The notes under the pieces are model-generated. The model searched no databases, was not told the DNA's origin, and saw only the letters and a program-made list of their open reading frames with translations. Shown here piece after piece: positions 34,082-45,289 of a DNA stretch of 64,000 bases. The first letter of the stretch is position 1; each line of letters opens with the position of its first letter. This DNA comes from Flammula alnicola (taxonomy: Eukaryota > Basidiomycota > Agaricomycetes > Agaricales > Strophariaceae): contig JADNRV010000103.1 of the NCBI GenBank assembly GCA_015499995.1, positions 62,001 through 126,000 of the forward strand, in the 5' to 3' direction. The position numbers were made by a program, and so were the translations under genes.

Positions 34082-34861
34082 TAGGTCACGTGCACGCGGA
34101 AACATACAGTGCGGAATGAGAGACTGGTGTAGTGCATGCTACATAACACTTATTTATGGTTTAAAGGCTGTAGACTACTCTTTAATATCATTACTTTTAT
34201 TTGTACCAGCCAGTATAAATTCAATCAACAGCCCAAAAAAGTTGTGGCCAAAATACTTCAAGATGACAATGGGTGGTAGGTCACGTGCAGGTGGAAACAT
34301 ACAGTGCGGAATGAGAGGCTGGTGTAGTGCATGCTACACAACACTTATTTATGGTTTGAAGGATGTAGACTACTCTTTAATATCATTACTTTTATTTGTA
34401 CCAGCCAGTATAAATTCAATCAACAGCCCAAAAAAGTTGTGGCCAAAATACTTCAAGATGACAATGGGTGGTAGGTCACGTGCAGGTGGAAACATACAGT
34501 GCGGAATGAGAGGCTGGTGTAGTGCATGCTACACAACACTTATTTATGGTTTGAAGGATGTAGACTACTCTTTAATATCATTACTTTTATTTGTACCAGC
34601 CAGTATAAATTCAATCAACAGCCCAAAAAAGTTGTGGCCAAAATACTTCAAGATGACAATGGGTGGTAGGTCATGTGCACGCGGAAACATACAGTGCGGA
34701 ATGAGAGGCTGGTGTAGTGCATGCTACACAACACTTATTTATGGTTTGAAGGCTGTAGATTACTCTCTGATATCATTACTTTTATTTGTACCAGCCAGTA
34801 TAAATTCAATCAACAGCCCAAAAAAGTTGTGGCCAAAATACTTCAAGATGACAATGGGTGG
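34082..34861 (+). repeat. four tandem copies of a 195-bp unit
   Basis: Units start at 34082, 34277, 34472 and 34667, each with TAGGTCACGTGCA near its start and CAGCCCAAAAAAGTTGTGG near its end. They are nearly identical. 195 is a multiple of three, so one plus-strand frame stays open through all four as a 65-residue repeat (LISLLLFVPASINSINSPKK). I treat the ORF as a by-product, since no start context or family is seen. Confidence 0.9.
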
Positions 34862-35280
34862 GCGGTGGTGCCGGACCGGCGGACCTCCAAATGCATGACT
34901 CACCGGTTCTCCTCGACACTCTAATCTTCACAGGTGCGTCCTCCGCATCATCACTGCCAACAGACCCCCGACCCAGTTCCAGGTGTGTTTTCCTTCTCCA
35001 AGCCTGTGGCAGCAGAGCTGACAGCAATGCAGGAAGCAGCAGCAGGTCCAGCAGCTGGAGCTGATGCAGGAGTTTTGGGCCTTCCACGCGGTTTCACTGC
35101 GGCGACTTTAACCGTTGTCGTTGTGGCTGAAGCAGGGGTCTTAGCAGCGGGTGTTTTAACAGCTGCATTTGCATTGGCCTTAACAGCTCCGAGTCGCCCT
35201 CCACGCATATTCGCCAAAGGCGCAGACACCACAACAACTCCCACAATGTCCAATGGTACATCCCCCCTCTCCTAGTGCAA
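34862..35280 (-). other. fragment with AT-hook-like Ala/Pro-rich coding signal
   Basis: The best reading is on the minus strand: VKPRGRPKTPASAPAAG, followed by LEKENTPGTGSG. The RGRP core resembles an AT-hook. It may be another captured piece of a host gene next to the GMC fragment. There is no start or stop context. Confidence 0.3.
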
Positions 35281-35480
35281 ACTAGTGCCGCCCAGCATGC
35301 AGTGAATCGACGCCACCCTGGATATGCGCAGCTGCGCAATGGTGGCAACATCTCGATCAACTCCACCAACCCCTTCGACCCACCGGTCGTCAACCCGAAC
35401 ATGCTCACCACTGACTGGGACATCCACGCACTCCGCAAGAGCATCAGGCCCGTGAAGCGCCTCGCAGAGGCACCTGCTGG
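35281..35480 (+). pseudogene. captured GMC oxidoreductase C-terminal fragment
   Basis: Reads NGGNISINSTNPFDPPVVNP, then [20 protein letters not shown] and RLAEAPA. This is the C-terminal substrate-domain block of GMC oxidoreductases (aryl-alcohol oxidase type), where INSTNPFDPP and the DPN-L strand are typical. The FAD-binding N-terminus is absent. At the 3' end it changes, without a spacer, into a TRP4-like fragment. Confidence 0.72.
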
Positions 35481-35488
35481 AACGGGTA

Positions 35489-35995
35489 CACGAGAGAGCC
35501 TTGAAAGCGGCTGTTCAAGATCTCAAGGGGGGTTTCCTCGTTGATATCATCGGAACGAGTGGTGATGGATCCAACTTGTTCAATGTGAGCACAACGGCAG
35601 CGATCGCAGCTGCTGGAGCAGGCGCGAGGGTATTCACGGTATGTGTTCAATTTTCCGTATGTTATCTCACCATGCACTAATCTCATTGATACCAGCATGG
35701 CAGTCAAGCGGTGTATGGCTTCGAACAGCTCGATGAGATCATCGACAAGCTCTGCAGCGAGTCCGACGCGGTACTCGACATGCATGCGTGCAAGGCAGCG
35801 ACAACCGTTTTCCACCCGACCTCAACCACATCGATGAGCTCGTATGGAACGTCGCCTAATCCTGTGGTCATGGAGCTCGGCATGGGCCGTCCATCTGTAT
35901 ACCACCTGGCCAATCGCCTGCCCCTCGTCACTGCAATACTTCGTCGCTGCAGTACTCCGTCATGGCTGCTGATATATAAGCATATGAATTTTTGT
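35489..35995 (+). pseudogene. captured anthranilate phosphoribosyltransferase (TRP4) fragment
   Basis: Starts [15 protein letters not shown], then [20 protein letters not shown] and [13 protein letters not shown]. These are the PRPP-binding GTGGDG and NxST motifs of TrpD/Trp4, here with Ser for one Gly (GTSGDG). A 57-nt intron (about 35641-35697, GTATGT...CCAG) is retained before HGSQAVYGFEQLDEII, where the family has HGNRA. Similarity fades soon after. It lacks most of the enzyme, so no activity is expected. The retained intron shows that DNA, not mRNA, was copied. It is convergent with the Plavaka transposase. Confidence 0.78.
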
Positions 35996-36020
35996 AATAC
36001 ACTATCTTGTAGATTATGAT

Positions 36021-39000
36021 GTCTAATATATTGTTGAATATTGAAAGCGGTCAGAAAAAGGTTAACGTAAAATACACTTGTTTGATAAAGAACATTGCTG
36101 GACTTCCACGACGTTGGTGCAGCAGGGCCAAACTTGGGAAAGAGCTGGATGCTCTCGCGGATTAAAGATATGGGAATAACGCTGACTTTCTGGGCTCCTC
36201 CTGACATGAGAGGCGAAACTCTGTACATCTTGCTGTTCGGTTCAAAGGAAGAGCGTCTGAATGGCGTGTACCATTCAACATATGCAAGGTGTTTGAGCGG
36301 AAGTCCGTGCGGAAACCACCGCTCACTGGCTGAAGGCGGTAGTGAAAAGATGCATCGTATGCGTCCTGTGCAGTAACCTAGGAGTGTAGTGCAGTTGAGT
36401 ACCTATGAATTGTTTCAGAATCCAAAGCGAGCACACCTTGAACCCCAGAAGCACCTCCATCCCCATAGTTGATCAGTGCCACATCAAAGCGGCCAGGAAC
36501 AATGTTATCATACTTATCGAGACGCGCCGGTTCAACGTGAAGAGAGTCGACAATATTTTTGGCAAGTGGATCCGCAGCATACACGTCGTGGCTCCAAAAT
36601 TTGAGGCGGTGGAAAACCAGAACCATGGAGAAAGGAATATGTAATGTTGCGGCAATGCGTTCAATGTGAGTTTTGGAATAAGTGGGATGCTGATATTGAG
36701 CGATGAATCGCGAAAGGGCGGGGACAAAATCAGTGGCTCCGTACTTTTGTCTGAGATCGTCCAGCGACACTGCACGAGCACTTGGGTTCTTTGTCATTAT
36801 CTGGTGGCGCAGAGGGATTAGCGATGGGAGGGGTTTGATGAGATTGATTTGGGATGCAGTGTTTACACGACGACGGATGAATTTGTCATGCTGGAGAATT
36901 TTTTCGCGACGCTCGAGCCAGAGCGTCATTTGGGGGTATTCGTCCTTACAGTTCGTAGCGGCGTAGGCATCCTTAGCCATGTCAATGTGAAGGCGCTCCG
37001 TGTATTCTGTGTTGTAGTTATCTGTTGTTCCATAAAGCTCCACGAAATAGCGATAGTGGCCCGCGAAGTGAAACTTTGGAATGTCGAAATTGTCGTGGAT
37101 CCCAAGGTCAACAAAAATGTCGAGATTGTCGTGGAATGTCTTGAGAGCTTGTTCCATGTTGTCGAGAGTCTGAGAGCTGTGAACCGGGTATTTGGAAAGG
37201 GATATAAAGTCCAACAACGCCCGCACAGCCCTAACAAGACGTGCGTTCGACAAACCGTCTGGCAGGCGGATGTCAACAAGAAGGCCAAGGATGAAGCGAG
37301 AGATCTGATCATGCTCGGTGCCAGTGACGCGGGACAGTTGTGTGATTCCCTTCATAAACAGTCGGATGTGGTGGTTGGGGGGCAAGCGGCAGCACCGTGC
37401 GTCAATCTCGTCCTCGCCGCACGCAGAATAAATCCACGCAAGTATATGTTTGAACACTCCTTGATAGAGCTGGTGTAGGACATCTGGCGTAATGACTCGT
37501 AGATGTTGAGATATGGGAGGTTCAGCCAGAACGGCTCTTGCACTGGCTTAATGCCAGCAGATTGGCATGCCCGGGTGAAGGCCAGTGGGCCATGCTTGAT
37601 CTGTCGTAATGCTCGCCGAATGGGCCCCGAATCCCTCGGTGGATGAATGCTGTCCAAGCTGCCAATTCCCTCCCGTGCCGCCGGACAGACTGGACATTTT
37701 CCTGTCTTGACGAGTGTCACTAAGACCTGCTCAGGATAATCACCCACGAAAACTGAGTAGATAGGGAAACAGCGCCTGCGAGCGCCGTCGCCACTCGTAA
37801 GAACAACCCCAGCACGGCCTGCGTCTTCAAGTGGCCTCAGAATATGTTTCATGCAATGATGGAACAGGTTGGCGAGACAGCGGCGCGCGATGCGCGGTTG
37901 GTGATGTGCGAGAGCCGCGAGGTTGGAAGATATGCCAACAAGACTTGACCCTGGCGAGAAGGCTTGCGGCGGATATGTTTAGGGAGATTTCCAATAGTCA
38001 TATACACTGGGTACGCGCTCTTGTTGCAGAACTGCGTGAGCTGGGTTTTGTCTGAGGAGATGATGACTGGCACAATCGTGCACTTTGTCTTCTCGGTTTT
38101 TGACTCTACCTCCTTCTGTTTGTGTGGTACTTAGTTAGCACAGCAAATATTCACGCTATCAAAGCCCGCTCCACACACCTGAGTTTTCCACCACCATTTA
38201 CCAGTCTCCATGCCATGATACAGTCGAATCGAATAACCTCGTCGTCATCTGCATAGTGGCGTTCGGGTTGGAAGATCAGCTCGCCGGCAAAATCTGGATC
38301 ACCCCAGAGTGCCTGAATGCACTCCATGACGTCGCGAGAGTAGAGCTCCATTGCCTCGCCCTGCACAACCACCTCGTGCCGATGAAACTTGGGGCGACCA
38401 GGAAGGTGGTCGTCGATCTTCTTGTTGAGCTCCAACGAGTTTTTGTATGATAGCCCAAGTGCGTCTCGCACCTAGATGGTATCATATTAAATTACAAATG
38501 TCAATGGAGAAGCGTTATCACATGAACTCACCCCGTCAATGGCCAGTAGATCTGTGAAGGCAGTGGAACCTTGTCCACGGAGTTTCGCCCATCGTGCAAC
38601 TTCCCAATCCATCTTGGACTGGAAAGGCGCCCAATCGCCCGTTCCAACAGCTGCAGCATATCATGCATCTACAGATTCCCGTGTGCTCAGCGCCTGCCCC
38701 GCCAACGACAGCGGATACTTGTCACTGTATCGAATTTTGACTTTGGGTGTGATGCCATGGCCCTCGCCCATGAGAAAAGTCTCTGCCTGGCGAGCTTCAG
38801 CTGTGGCTTCGGCCTCCAGTTCTTCATCGAGAGGTCCTTCGACAGGGGCATTTTGACCACGGGGCTGCTCAAATCCAACCTGAGGCCCGTCTTCCGGAGC
38901 ATCAGCGCGCTCGGCTTCCCAGCCAGCCTCCAGCTCTGCCACCATCTCGGCTTCGCGATCAGAATTATCAGAGTCCGACCCATCGATGGGGTTGGGCTCA

Positions 39001-39326
39001 TGCTCAGAGTCTGAACTATCAACGGGGTTGGGCCCATCCTGCTGCCAGGCAATTCTGATGTCTTGCTGCCCAAAGTGGTCCCCAGCATAGTCAGTGGCGG
39101 ACCCGAATGCATCGCCTGCAAACGGCTGCACTGGCGGGCATCCACTTGACTCGGATTCGCTGGCAGAGTCTGAGTTGCTGAGATTAGGCTGTCGCCGGGT
39201 ATGCTTGCGTCAAATCCTATCGCGAAATTGCTGGCACAGAACATCACGCGTTTGTCGGAGATGTGATAGGAAGCCGCGGACTGTAGGGAAGATGTGATCA
39301 CATCCTTCGCAGATATGGCGAGGCAT
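36021..39326 (-). pseudogene. Plavaka-family transposase, frameshifted
   Basis: Multi-exon gene from ATG 39326. The N-terminus is a zinc finger typical of the family (ICEGCDHIFPTVRGFLSHL, then TRDVLCQQF), followed by an acidic linker. The core has HRHEVVVQGEAMELYSRDVM, VIISSDKTQLTQFCNKSAYP, VYMTIGNLPKHIRRKPS, FWLNLPYLNIY, ITPDVLHQLYQGVFKHIL, FHFAGHYRYFVELYGTTDNY and NTEYTERLHIDMAKDAYAAT. The C-terminal exons carry LAYVEWYTPF and ISLIRESIQLFPKFGP. Between NLPYLNIY and VITPDVLHQL (near 37500) the frame shifts by one base, where other members read straight through. The copy is therefore probably inactive unless this is a sequencing error. It would mobilise the element by cutting at the CATCAGG ends. 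Confidence 0.82.
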
Positions 39327-39575
39327 TGAAGAAAGGCAAGTGTAATTTTTAGGGTAGTAGAACAGGAGTAGAAATGGATGGTATCTACGTGGATAGAAGG
39401 TAGGAATATTGCGGAACGAATGCATAATGGAACCTAATAACGTCGCTGCACAATATCAGCCACGCCTGGCAAACAAACACAGAGAATCAACACACTTTTT
39501 TTCCGGTACCCCCCATCTCCTCCGACTACTCACGAACCACCCTCAGTGGCAACCGCATCTGTACACGGCCTCACG

Positions 39576-42204
39576 ATGGCCAACAGCAGTGATGTTGACA
39601 TGGAAGGCACCTGCGACACCAGATCCCAACCCTCTGCCGCGCTCATCGCCCAAGGAAAGGCCGAAAAGCAGGCGAAAAAGCGTGCCAGAGACGAGCAAGA
39701 GGCTAACCAGTTGATAGAAGGTGGCCGAGGTAAGCAATTGTCCTCCTGCTGAACTTCAAAGACTCACCACCATCCAGGGAAACGCTCTGCCAGCGAAAAG
39801 GCAATGAAAGAAAAAAGTGAGTCGCTGATGTGGCAGACAGATCAGACAGATGCATACTCACTACTGAATCGACACTCCTTGCAGTCTGGCTCAAGGACGG
39901 CACCAGAAAGCAACAGTCTGGTTCAGCTGAAACTGCTGTAAAGAAGTCCAGTGCTCAGCGTAGGTCTCAATTGAAGCATTGAACATAATGAGCTTACTAT
40001 GATTTGTTTGGCAGGTTTGAAAAAAGCGAAGATGAATGATGAGCAGCCCAAAGGCAAGAGGATCAAGTTGACAGGAAAGATGCAAGGTGTGTCTCACGTT
40101 GATTATCGATTGTCGACATTGCTGACGAACTTCTTTGTACTTATTTTCCTGTGCACCTGATCATAATATGGTCCCATCAGTCCCAATAAGTCAACGCTCT
40201 CAAACCCCACCGAGTTCTGCCCCACCTCGCAAGCAAGGTAAGTACATGTTTGCTCAATGTGATTATATTAACACTTTTTATCAGCTATACACTACAAGTC
40301 CAAAGCGAAGAGCTCACGCAAGCGCAAAGTCAGAGATGACTCGTCTGACAACGTCGAATCGGAGGACGCTGATAGCCCATCCGAGTCTGAACTAACACTG
40401 GAGTCCTCAGGCGGAGATGACAGCAATTCGTCTACCGGTGAAGACGAGTTTGACGACGAGTTGTCTGAGGCTGGCCTGGCCAAGCGGATGGGCTCTGAGG
40501 TGCGCGACTTGATTTTATGATTATCTCCCCTACTTGCTGACATTTCCTATACTACAGCTACCCTTAAGTCCTATTAGGGAGCGGTCAGCAGCCCCAACCA
40601 CCCACCATGCCTCAGACTTGTTCGAGGTTGACGACAGCGAGGTGGAAGTGGCCAGTCGCAATCGCCAACAGGGAGCCGACCTTCCTCCCTTGTCTGACAG
40701 TGAAGACCTGCCGAGCTCGATCCAACAATCCTCGCAAGAGAAAGTCCGCACCCAGAAACACACCACCCATCACCAGGAGCCTTCGGATCATAAGGAGAGG
40801 ACTGTCAAGCCAGCCAAGGTTTGAAGCAGCCTTCACCATCATCAGAGGATTCTAACAACACCCATGCTAGGCATCTGAGAAACGGAATGCAAAGTTCCGA
40901 GAAGAGGTAAGTAGTTTCACAAGCAAAATGTATTTGTCACTCATTCCATACCATACCAGCGCTCAAGCATTGTCTCCGCATCACCCAAGAGATCAGCAAA
41001 ACACAAAAAGCAAGCCCGAAATCTGCACGCAGCCAGAGATGGCGATGACCAGTCGATCGAAAGGAATACATCAGACGAAGAAAGTGCAGACGCCACACAG
41101 ACGTGGCCTATCCATGCCCACCTCCGCGGTAATGGACACCGTGGCGATGGCCTTCGTCAACAGAATGCCCACATCCGCGCAACCTGCAAGAAGGCCATCA
41201 AGATTGTGGAGAGAGCGCTCGTTACCAAGCACGCTTGGCCGGAGCTGAACAAGGGTCTCGAATATCGTGTCGAGGTCTTGAAGAAAGCCGCCAAAGCTTT
41301 GGAGAGCATCGGGCCTGAGTACCGGACATTCGCAAGCGCGTAGAGAAGGACGAGGAGTTTGCAACTATAATAGGAAGATGGGTAAGCAGTGTTTCTTGCT
41401 TGAGTCCTTAGCTAACGGCCACGCCAGGTTATTGACCGCCTATCCCATGCTCGCAGCCCCATTCGTAACAATGCCCTGGGCCATATTGCCGTCTTCCAGC
41501 TCAGTGTTGGAGATGGATGTGCGACACATGTTGATGCACTACTGGCCTGCGACGCCTTTGTATTCCCTGGTAAATGGGAGATAAACGGTGATGGCAAGGT
41601 AAGTCATTTGCTTTTTACATCTCCCCCTGCTTAACATTTTCCTTGCAGCCGAAGTGGGTTGTAGATGGCTCGAAAATCTACCTTAACCTCTCGATCATCA
41701 ATGTCATCCGCTCCACCTTTTTCGCGACGAAATCTGCCTTAGGCCACCACTTCGCTATGAATATTGCTCAACGCACAAAACCCTTAGAGAACGCGAGCTG
41801 ACCATTCCGTTGGTTGCTCTGGCGGCGACGGGGGTAAGTAGAGACTAGTCTGTCATGCTATTCATTCACTCACATTAAACAAGGTTCATGCTGCGCTTAC
41901 TGCATGGAAGGACGGCGACTACGACAAGAAAAAAGGTGACAAGTTTGACGGAGAAACGTACGGTGAGGTATATAACCGCCATGCAAAAGCTCTCCAAGAT
42001 CTCAAGTCGAACCACGGGAATATCTTTCACTACATTATGTCGGAAATCTATAAAAGGGTAATGTGTGTATTGTTTTTATTCTATTGTTTGGTGTTAGCAA
42101 GCTTGCTAATATGCTTAACTTAGCGGGAACAATGGCCAGGAGGTGGCAGCCCAGCATATGAACACTTTAGCTATCATGGATCTCACTGGGGTCCCCGGCA
42201 TTGA
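39576..42204 (+). CDS. DUF6532-type accessory protein of the Plavaka element
   Basis: Many short exons from ATG 39576 (MANSSDVDMEGTC). The N-terminal half is Lys/Ser/Asp-rich, with nuclear-localisation-like PKGKRIKL. The C-terminal domain has ATCKKAIKIVERALVTKHAW, GRWVIDRLSHARSPIRNNAL, VFQLSVGDGCATHVDALLAC, YLNLSIINVIRSTFFATKSA, ERELTIPLVALAATGVHAAL and NHGNIFHYIMSEIYK. This matches my memory of the DUF6532 domain, an Agaricomycete family often found near transposons. The stop is TGA at 42202-42204. The biochemical function is unknown. A related gene lies at 55650-57741 behind another CATCAGG end. Confidence 0.75.
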
Positions 42205-42500
42205 TTAGGTACCAAATAGTATTTATATGTCATAGATCACACTTGAATAGTCAAAAATTGATGCTTATTCGGCCTGACCTTAAGATTTCCAACAAGAATA
42301 TCAAAGTTTACATGTACTTATTGAATTAAAATCAGTCCAAGCTGGTTAATATGATTCCGAATATGTAACTATAAGTAGAGAATACATGACGAATAAATGG
42401 CATACCAAATTTATTATGCTGATTCTACATACTGTGCTTATGTCTACTTTTTTCAATTGATCCTTGCGTCTTCTCACTCATGCACACTTATTTTAATTTT
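42205..42500. other. right subterminal region of the Plavaka element
   Basis: AT-rich and without a gene. ACTTATT-like strings recur (for example CATGTACTTATTGAATT and CACACTTATTTTAA), matching those at 32500-32680 on the left side. They are probable transposase-binding sites. Confidence 0.5.
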
Positions 42501-42566
42501 AGGTTTTTCCTGATGAGTCTCGGCAAGCATTGTATCTAAATTTAGACACTAACTCCTCAGTAATAG

Positions 42567-44346
42567 GTGGCTGACAAGATTGGGCGCTCTCGCATGGGCG
42601 CAATTGTGTGCGATAGCACAGGCAATACTCGACTACATCGTGAACTGGTGGCTGACGAAATTCCTACCCTGTTCAACCTCCCTGACATCGTCCACTTTAT
42701 CAGTAATACCATCAAGGATATCGTCCGTCTTCCATGCTTTGGTTCAACAATTACAATCCTCCGAGCTACGATCACAAAATTCCACAAATCGCACTTGGGA
42801 GACTCTGAGCTCAAGATCGCCCACTCATTGCTCGGAATCCGGAAAGGCTTGGATGCAATTGGAAAAACCCGCTTCGGTACTGTCATTATTGCAGCTTGGT
42901 CACTACAGCTCAATATCCCGTCCATCCGAAAAATTGTTGAGCGAGGAAAGTTTGATATCGGAGTAAGTTCTCAGCAGATATAATAACTCATTGAATAGCT
43001 ACTAATGTTGCCTCACTATCCTATCAGGAAAATTTGGCTTCACACTTCCGAGGTAAAACTCGTGCCTCCCTTGAGTTCGAATTCGGGCTTTCGCGCTTGA
43101 TTGATTTAGGATCGCCTGCCTTGAAGGCTCTTACTTGTCTTGAAGCAAATGAAGCTACACCTGGCGATGTGTACATTTTCTGGCATGCCATGATCTGGGC
43201 CATGAAGGAGGCTCTCATGAATCCTGATGCTGAATACTCTCAAGAAGTTCAGGAGCAAGTACTCGGCATTCTTAACTCGCGTCATGACCAAATCTTTGGG
43301 TCTGGAAATTTGGCAACTGCTGCGAACCTCTATCTGTCTGGAGTTTATTTGGACCCAAGTACGTCACTGCCTATCTCTCGAAGCCTTGTTCTAATGATAG
43401 TTTCAATTCTAGCATATCTCCAATCGGACCTCTTTCATGGTAATCCTCCGTCGATGGAAATTCCCAGTGGATTCGAAGGTATACGTCATATCTCTACATT
43501 CAAAACGGTCGCACAATATCTTCTCGGACTCGCTCATCAAGAAATCATCCACGGACACAAACCCTCGATGACGATGTGGCAAGGCCGTGCAACAGAGTTC
43601 AAAAATACATTTTTAAAAGAGCTAAAGAAGTACGCACGCCAACAGTATCCGTTTAATCAGCCTGTCGATCGTACTCGGGGGGTAATTACCTGGTGGCAAG
43701 CATTGGAGGGCAGTGAATTCGCCGTTATTCTTCCCGTAGGTTTTTCTTGTCATTAATGGACACTAAAGCTTATTATTCTACTAGGTCCTTGCGATTAAAA
43801 TCTTTGCAGTTCACGTGAACTCAATGCCTGAAGAGCGAACGGTATCCGCATTTACCTGGATTACACCGCCCCTTCGGAATCGGCTACATGTAGGACAGAT
43901 GGCAGCGCGGACACAGGTCCGCCAACACTATTCAACGGAAACAAAAGTACGTTACAGCTTACTTGTTCATGATATTATTAAACTCAGTGTCTATATATCA
44001 TGAGTAGGCACGCAAACGTTCCGTTCCGAGGCCTACTGTCAAGTTTTACGACGTCAAGAACAAGATCTTTAATCCGAAAGCAGAAACACCCAAGTCTGAT
44101 CTGTTGCTCGATGACGAAGATGACTCGTGGTTAGATCAACCATTGGAAAGTGGTTTTATAGCCTCAAAAAGGCTGGACGCTGAGACCAACTCACCTATCA
44201 ATCTGCATTCAAGACATTTATCGACCTTTCTCTCCACGGACAAGGATATTGGGGTGACCAAGGCCTCGGATGATGTTCATGTTGCATCTCGCAAAAGCAT
44301 AGCCATCCCAAATCCTGACGATAATGATTTTTCAATGACATTTTAG
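42567..44346 (+). CDS. hAT transposase, C-terminal block with dimerisation domain
   Basis: Resumes in phase after the TAATAG acceptor at 42566 with VADKIGRSRMGAIVCDSTGN, which carries the second catalytic Asp (CDSTGN). Three to four exons follow, containing NLPDIVHFISNTIKDIV, AANLYLSGVYLDP and HQEIIHGHKPSMTMW. The hAT dimerisation block GVITWWQALEGSEFAVILP joins VLAIKIFAVHVNSMPEERTV across an intron, then SAFTWITPPLRNRL. An acidic tail ends at 44346. No stop or frameshift is seen, so after splicing the transposase would be full length if the nested 10-kb intron is tolerated. Confidence 0.85.
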
Positions 44347-44566
44347 GTATATAAGTACTGTTACTACGTAACTAATTGACTGTCAATACGAGCTTATGCG
44401 TCTGTGTAGCGCCGCAGGCGGCGAAAAAAAGCCCTGCGAAATCAGATCACGTGATAGGTAAATTACCGGTAAAATACTGGTAAATTACCTGGCCCTCTCA
44501 CAGAAAAAATTTTCGAGGTAAACTACTGGTAAATTACACCCCCTGGAGGTTTTTTACCCAACCCTA

Positions 44567-44574
44567 GCCATGTC
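44567..44574. repeat. 8-bp target-site duplication, right
   Basis: GCCATGTC, identical to 29964-29971. Confidence 0.85.
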
Positions 44575-45289
44575 CCATCGCGGCAAGTAAATTCACACGA
44601 TCCTTCTCTCACATCTCTACCATCACCGTTGCCCCATGCCAGCTCGCAATGGATGCGTCCGCCCGCCCTTGAAACCATAGCCAACTTTGGCATGGCAAGT
44701 ACGAGACGGCAAGGACCAGCCTGCAGCGAGGCTGTCGTGCTCTTTGCGCGACATATTGGGTGCAAGGTAAGTTGTGTTTGGCTAGGATTTTGCAAAATTG
44801 GCGGCGGGCTTATCTGCTTCCGCATCAGACTCCGAGAGGCACATCGCCGCCTCTCTGATACTTGCCGCGACTCATTCCAAGTTCCACCCATCTCGAGAGG
44901 ACAGCAAATGGCGTCACGGCCTCAACGAGCTCGAAGGGATGCACACTGTATTGGCGCAGACAAGTGAGTTGTCACCTGCCACTGACTACCGCCTCTCATG
45001 TCTCTGCACTCAGCCATCACTGCCTCGCCTCTCAATCGATTGACATCAACGTGCCGCTCCGGCAACTTTAGAGGCAGGCTCGTCGTTGTAACGGCTGCAA
45101 GATGACGAGCACGAGGGATGCGCATTGGGCACGGGTGGGGGTACACGAGCATGGGCATGGCACAGGTAAGTATCTACAATCTCTGTCTTGGTGTTTCCAT
45201 TAACTATATCTCTGTACCACGTCAGACCACAATGACAGCACCCAACAGCGCCAGGCCCTGTACCCGCCCTGTGTCGGCGGCTTCACCAG
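44575..45289. other. spacer between hAT and minisatellite, no gene seen
   Basis: Mixed-composition DNA with overlapping unrecognised ORFs on both strands. It may hold remnants of an older transcribed unit: CAGACAAGTGAGT and CACAGGTAAGT resemble splice donors. I cannot name a product. Confidence 0.35.

Larger units (their letters stand above)
32462..42515. mobile_element. nested Plavaka-type (CACTA-like) DNA transposon
   Basis: The left end is CATCAGGAAAAACCT (32462-32476), and its exact inverted copy is at 42501-42515. AG flanks both sides (32460-32461 and 42516-42517), a 2-bp duplication. Subterminal regions are rich in ACTTATT/AATAAGT strings at both ends. It holds a Plavaka transposase (minus), an orphan gene (minus), a DUF6532-type gene (plus), a hAT-like end fragment, 195-bp tandem repeats and host gene fragments. 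It lies within an intron of the hAT transposase. Plavaka is an Agaricomycete family related to CACTA/EnSpm elements, which make 2-3 bp duplications. Confidence 0.82.
29972..44566. mobile_element. hAT-type DNA transposon interrupted by a nested element
   Basis: The left end reads TAGGGTTGGGTAAAAAAC. The reverse complement of the right end starts with the same 18 bases. Both ends continue with subterminal TTACCGGTAAA/TTACTGGTAAA strings and a CACGTGAT. An 8-bp duplication GCCATGTC flanks the element, which is the hallmark of hAT insertions. Its genes are a Ulp1-like peptidase (30180-31304) and a BED/hAT transposase in two blocks (31362-32456 and 42567-44346). Without the nested insert it would be about 4.5 kb. 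Perfect TSDs and open frames suggest a young insertion. Confidence 0.88.

Noticed and set aside
34082..34861. CRISPR-like array
   Set aside because: The repeats are contiguous 195-bp units without spacers, in a eukaryotic transposon.
34116..34898. 260-residue ORF through the 195-bp repeats as a gene
   Set aside because: The frame is open only because 195 is divisible by three. It has no promoter, splice or family support.
35704..36228. Minus-strand ORF continuing past the Plavaka C-terminus into the TRP4 fragment
   Set aside because: Only its first 60 residues are transposase; the rest is the antisense of the captured TRP4 DNA.
29972..44566. Outer element as a KDZ transposon, because of the Ulp1-like peptidase
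   Set aside because: The transposase has a BED finger and the hAT dimerisation block, and 8-bp duplications with TAGGG ends fit hAT. No KDZ CxC-type zinc motifs were seen.
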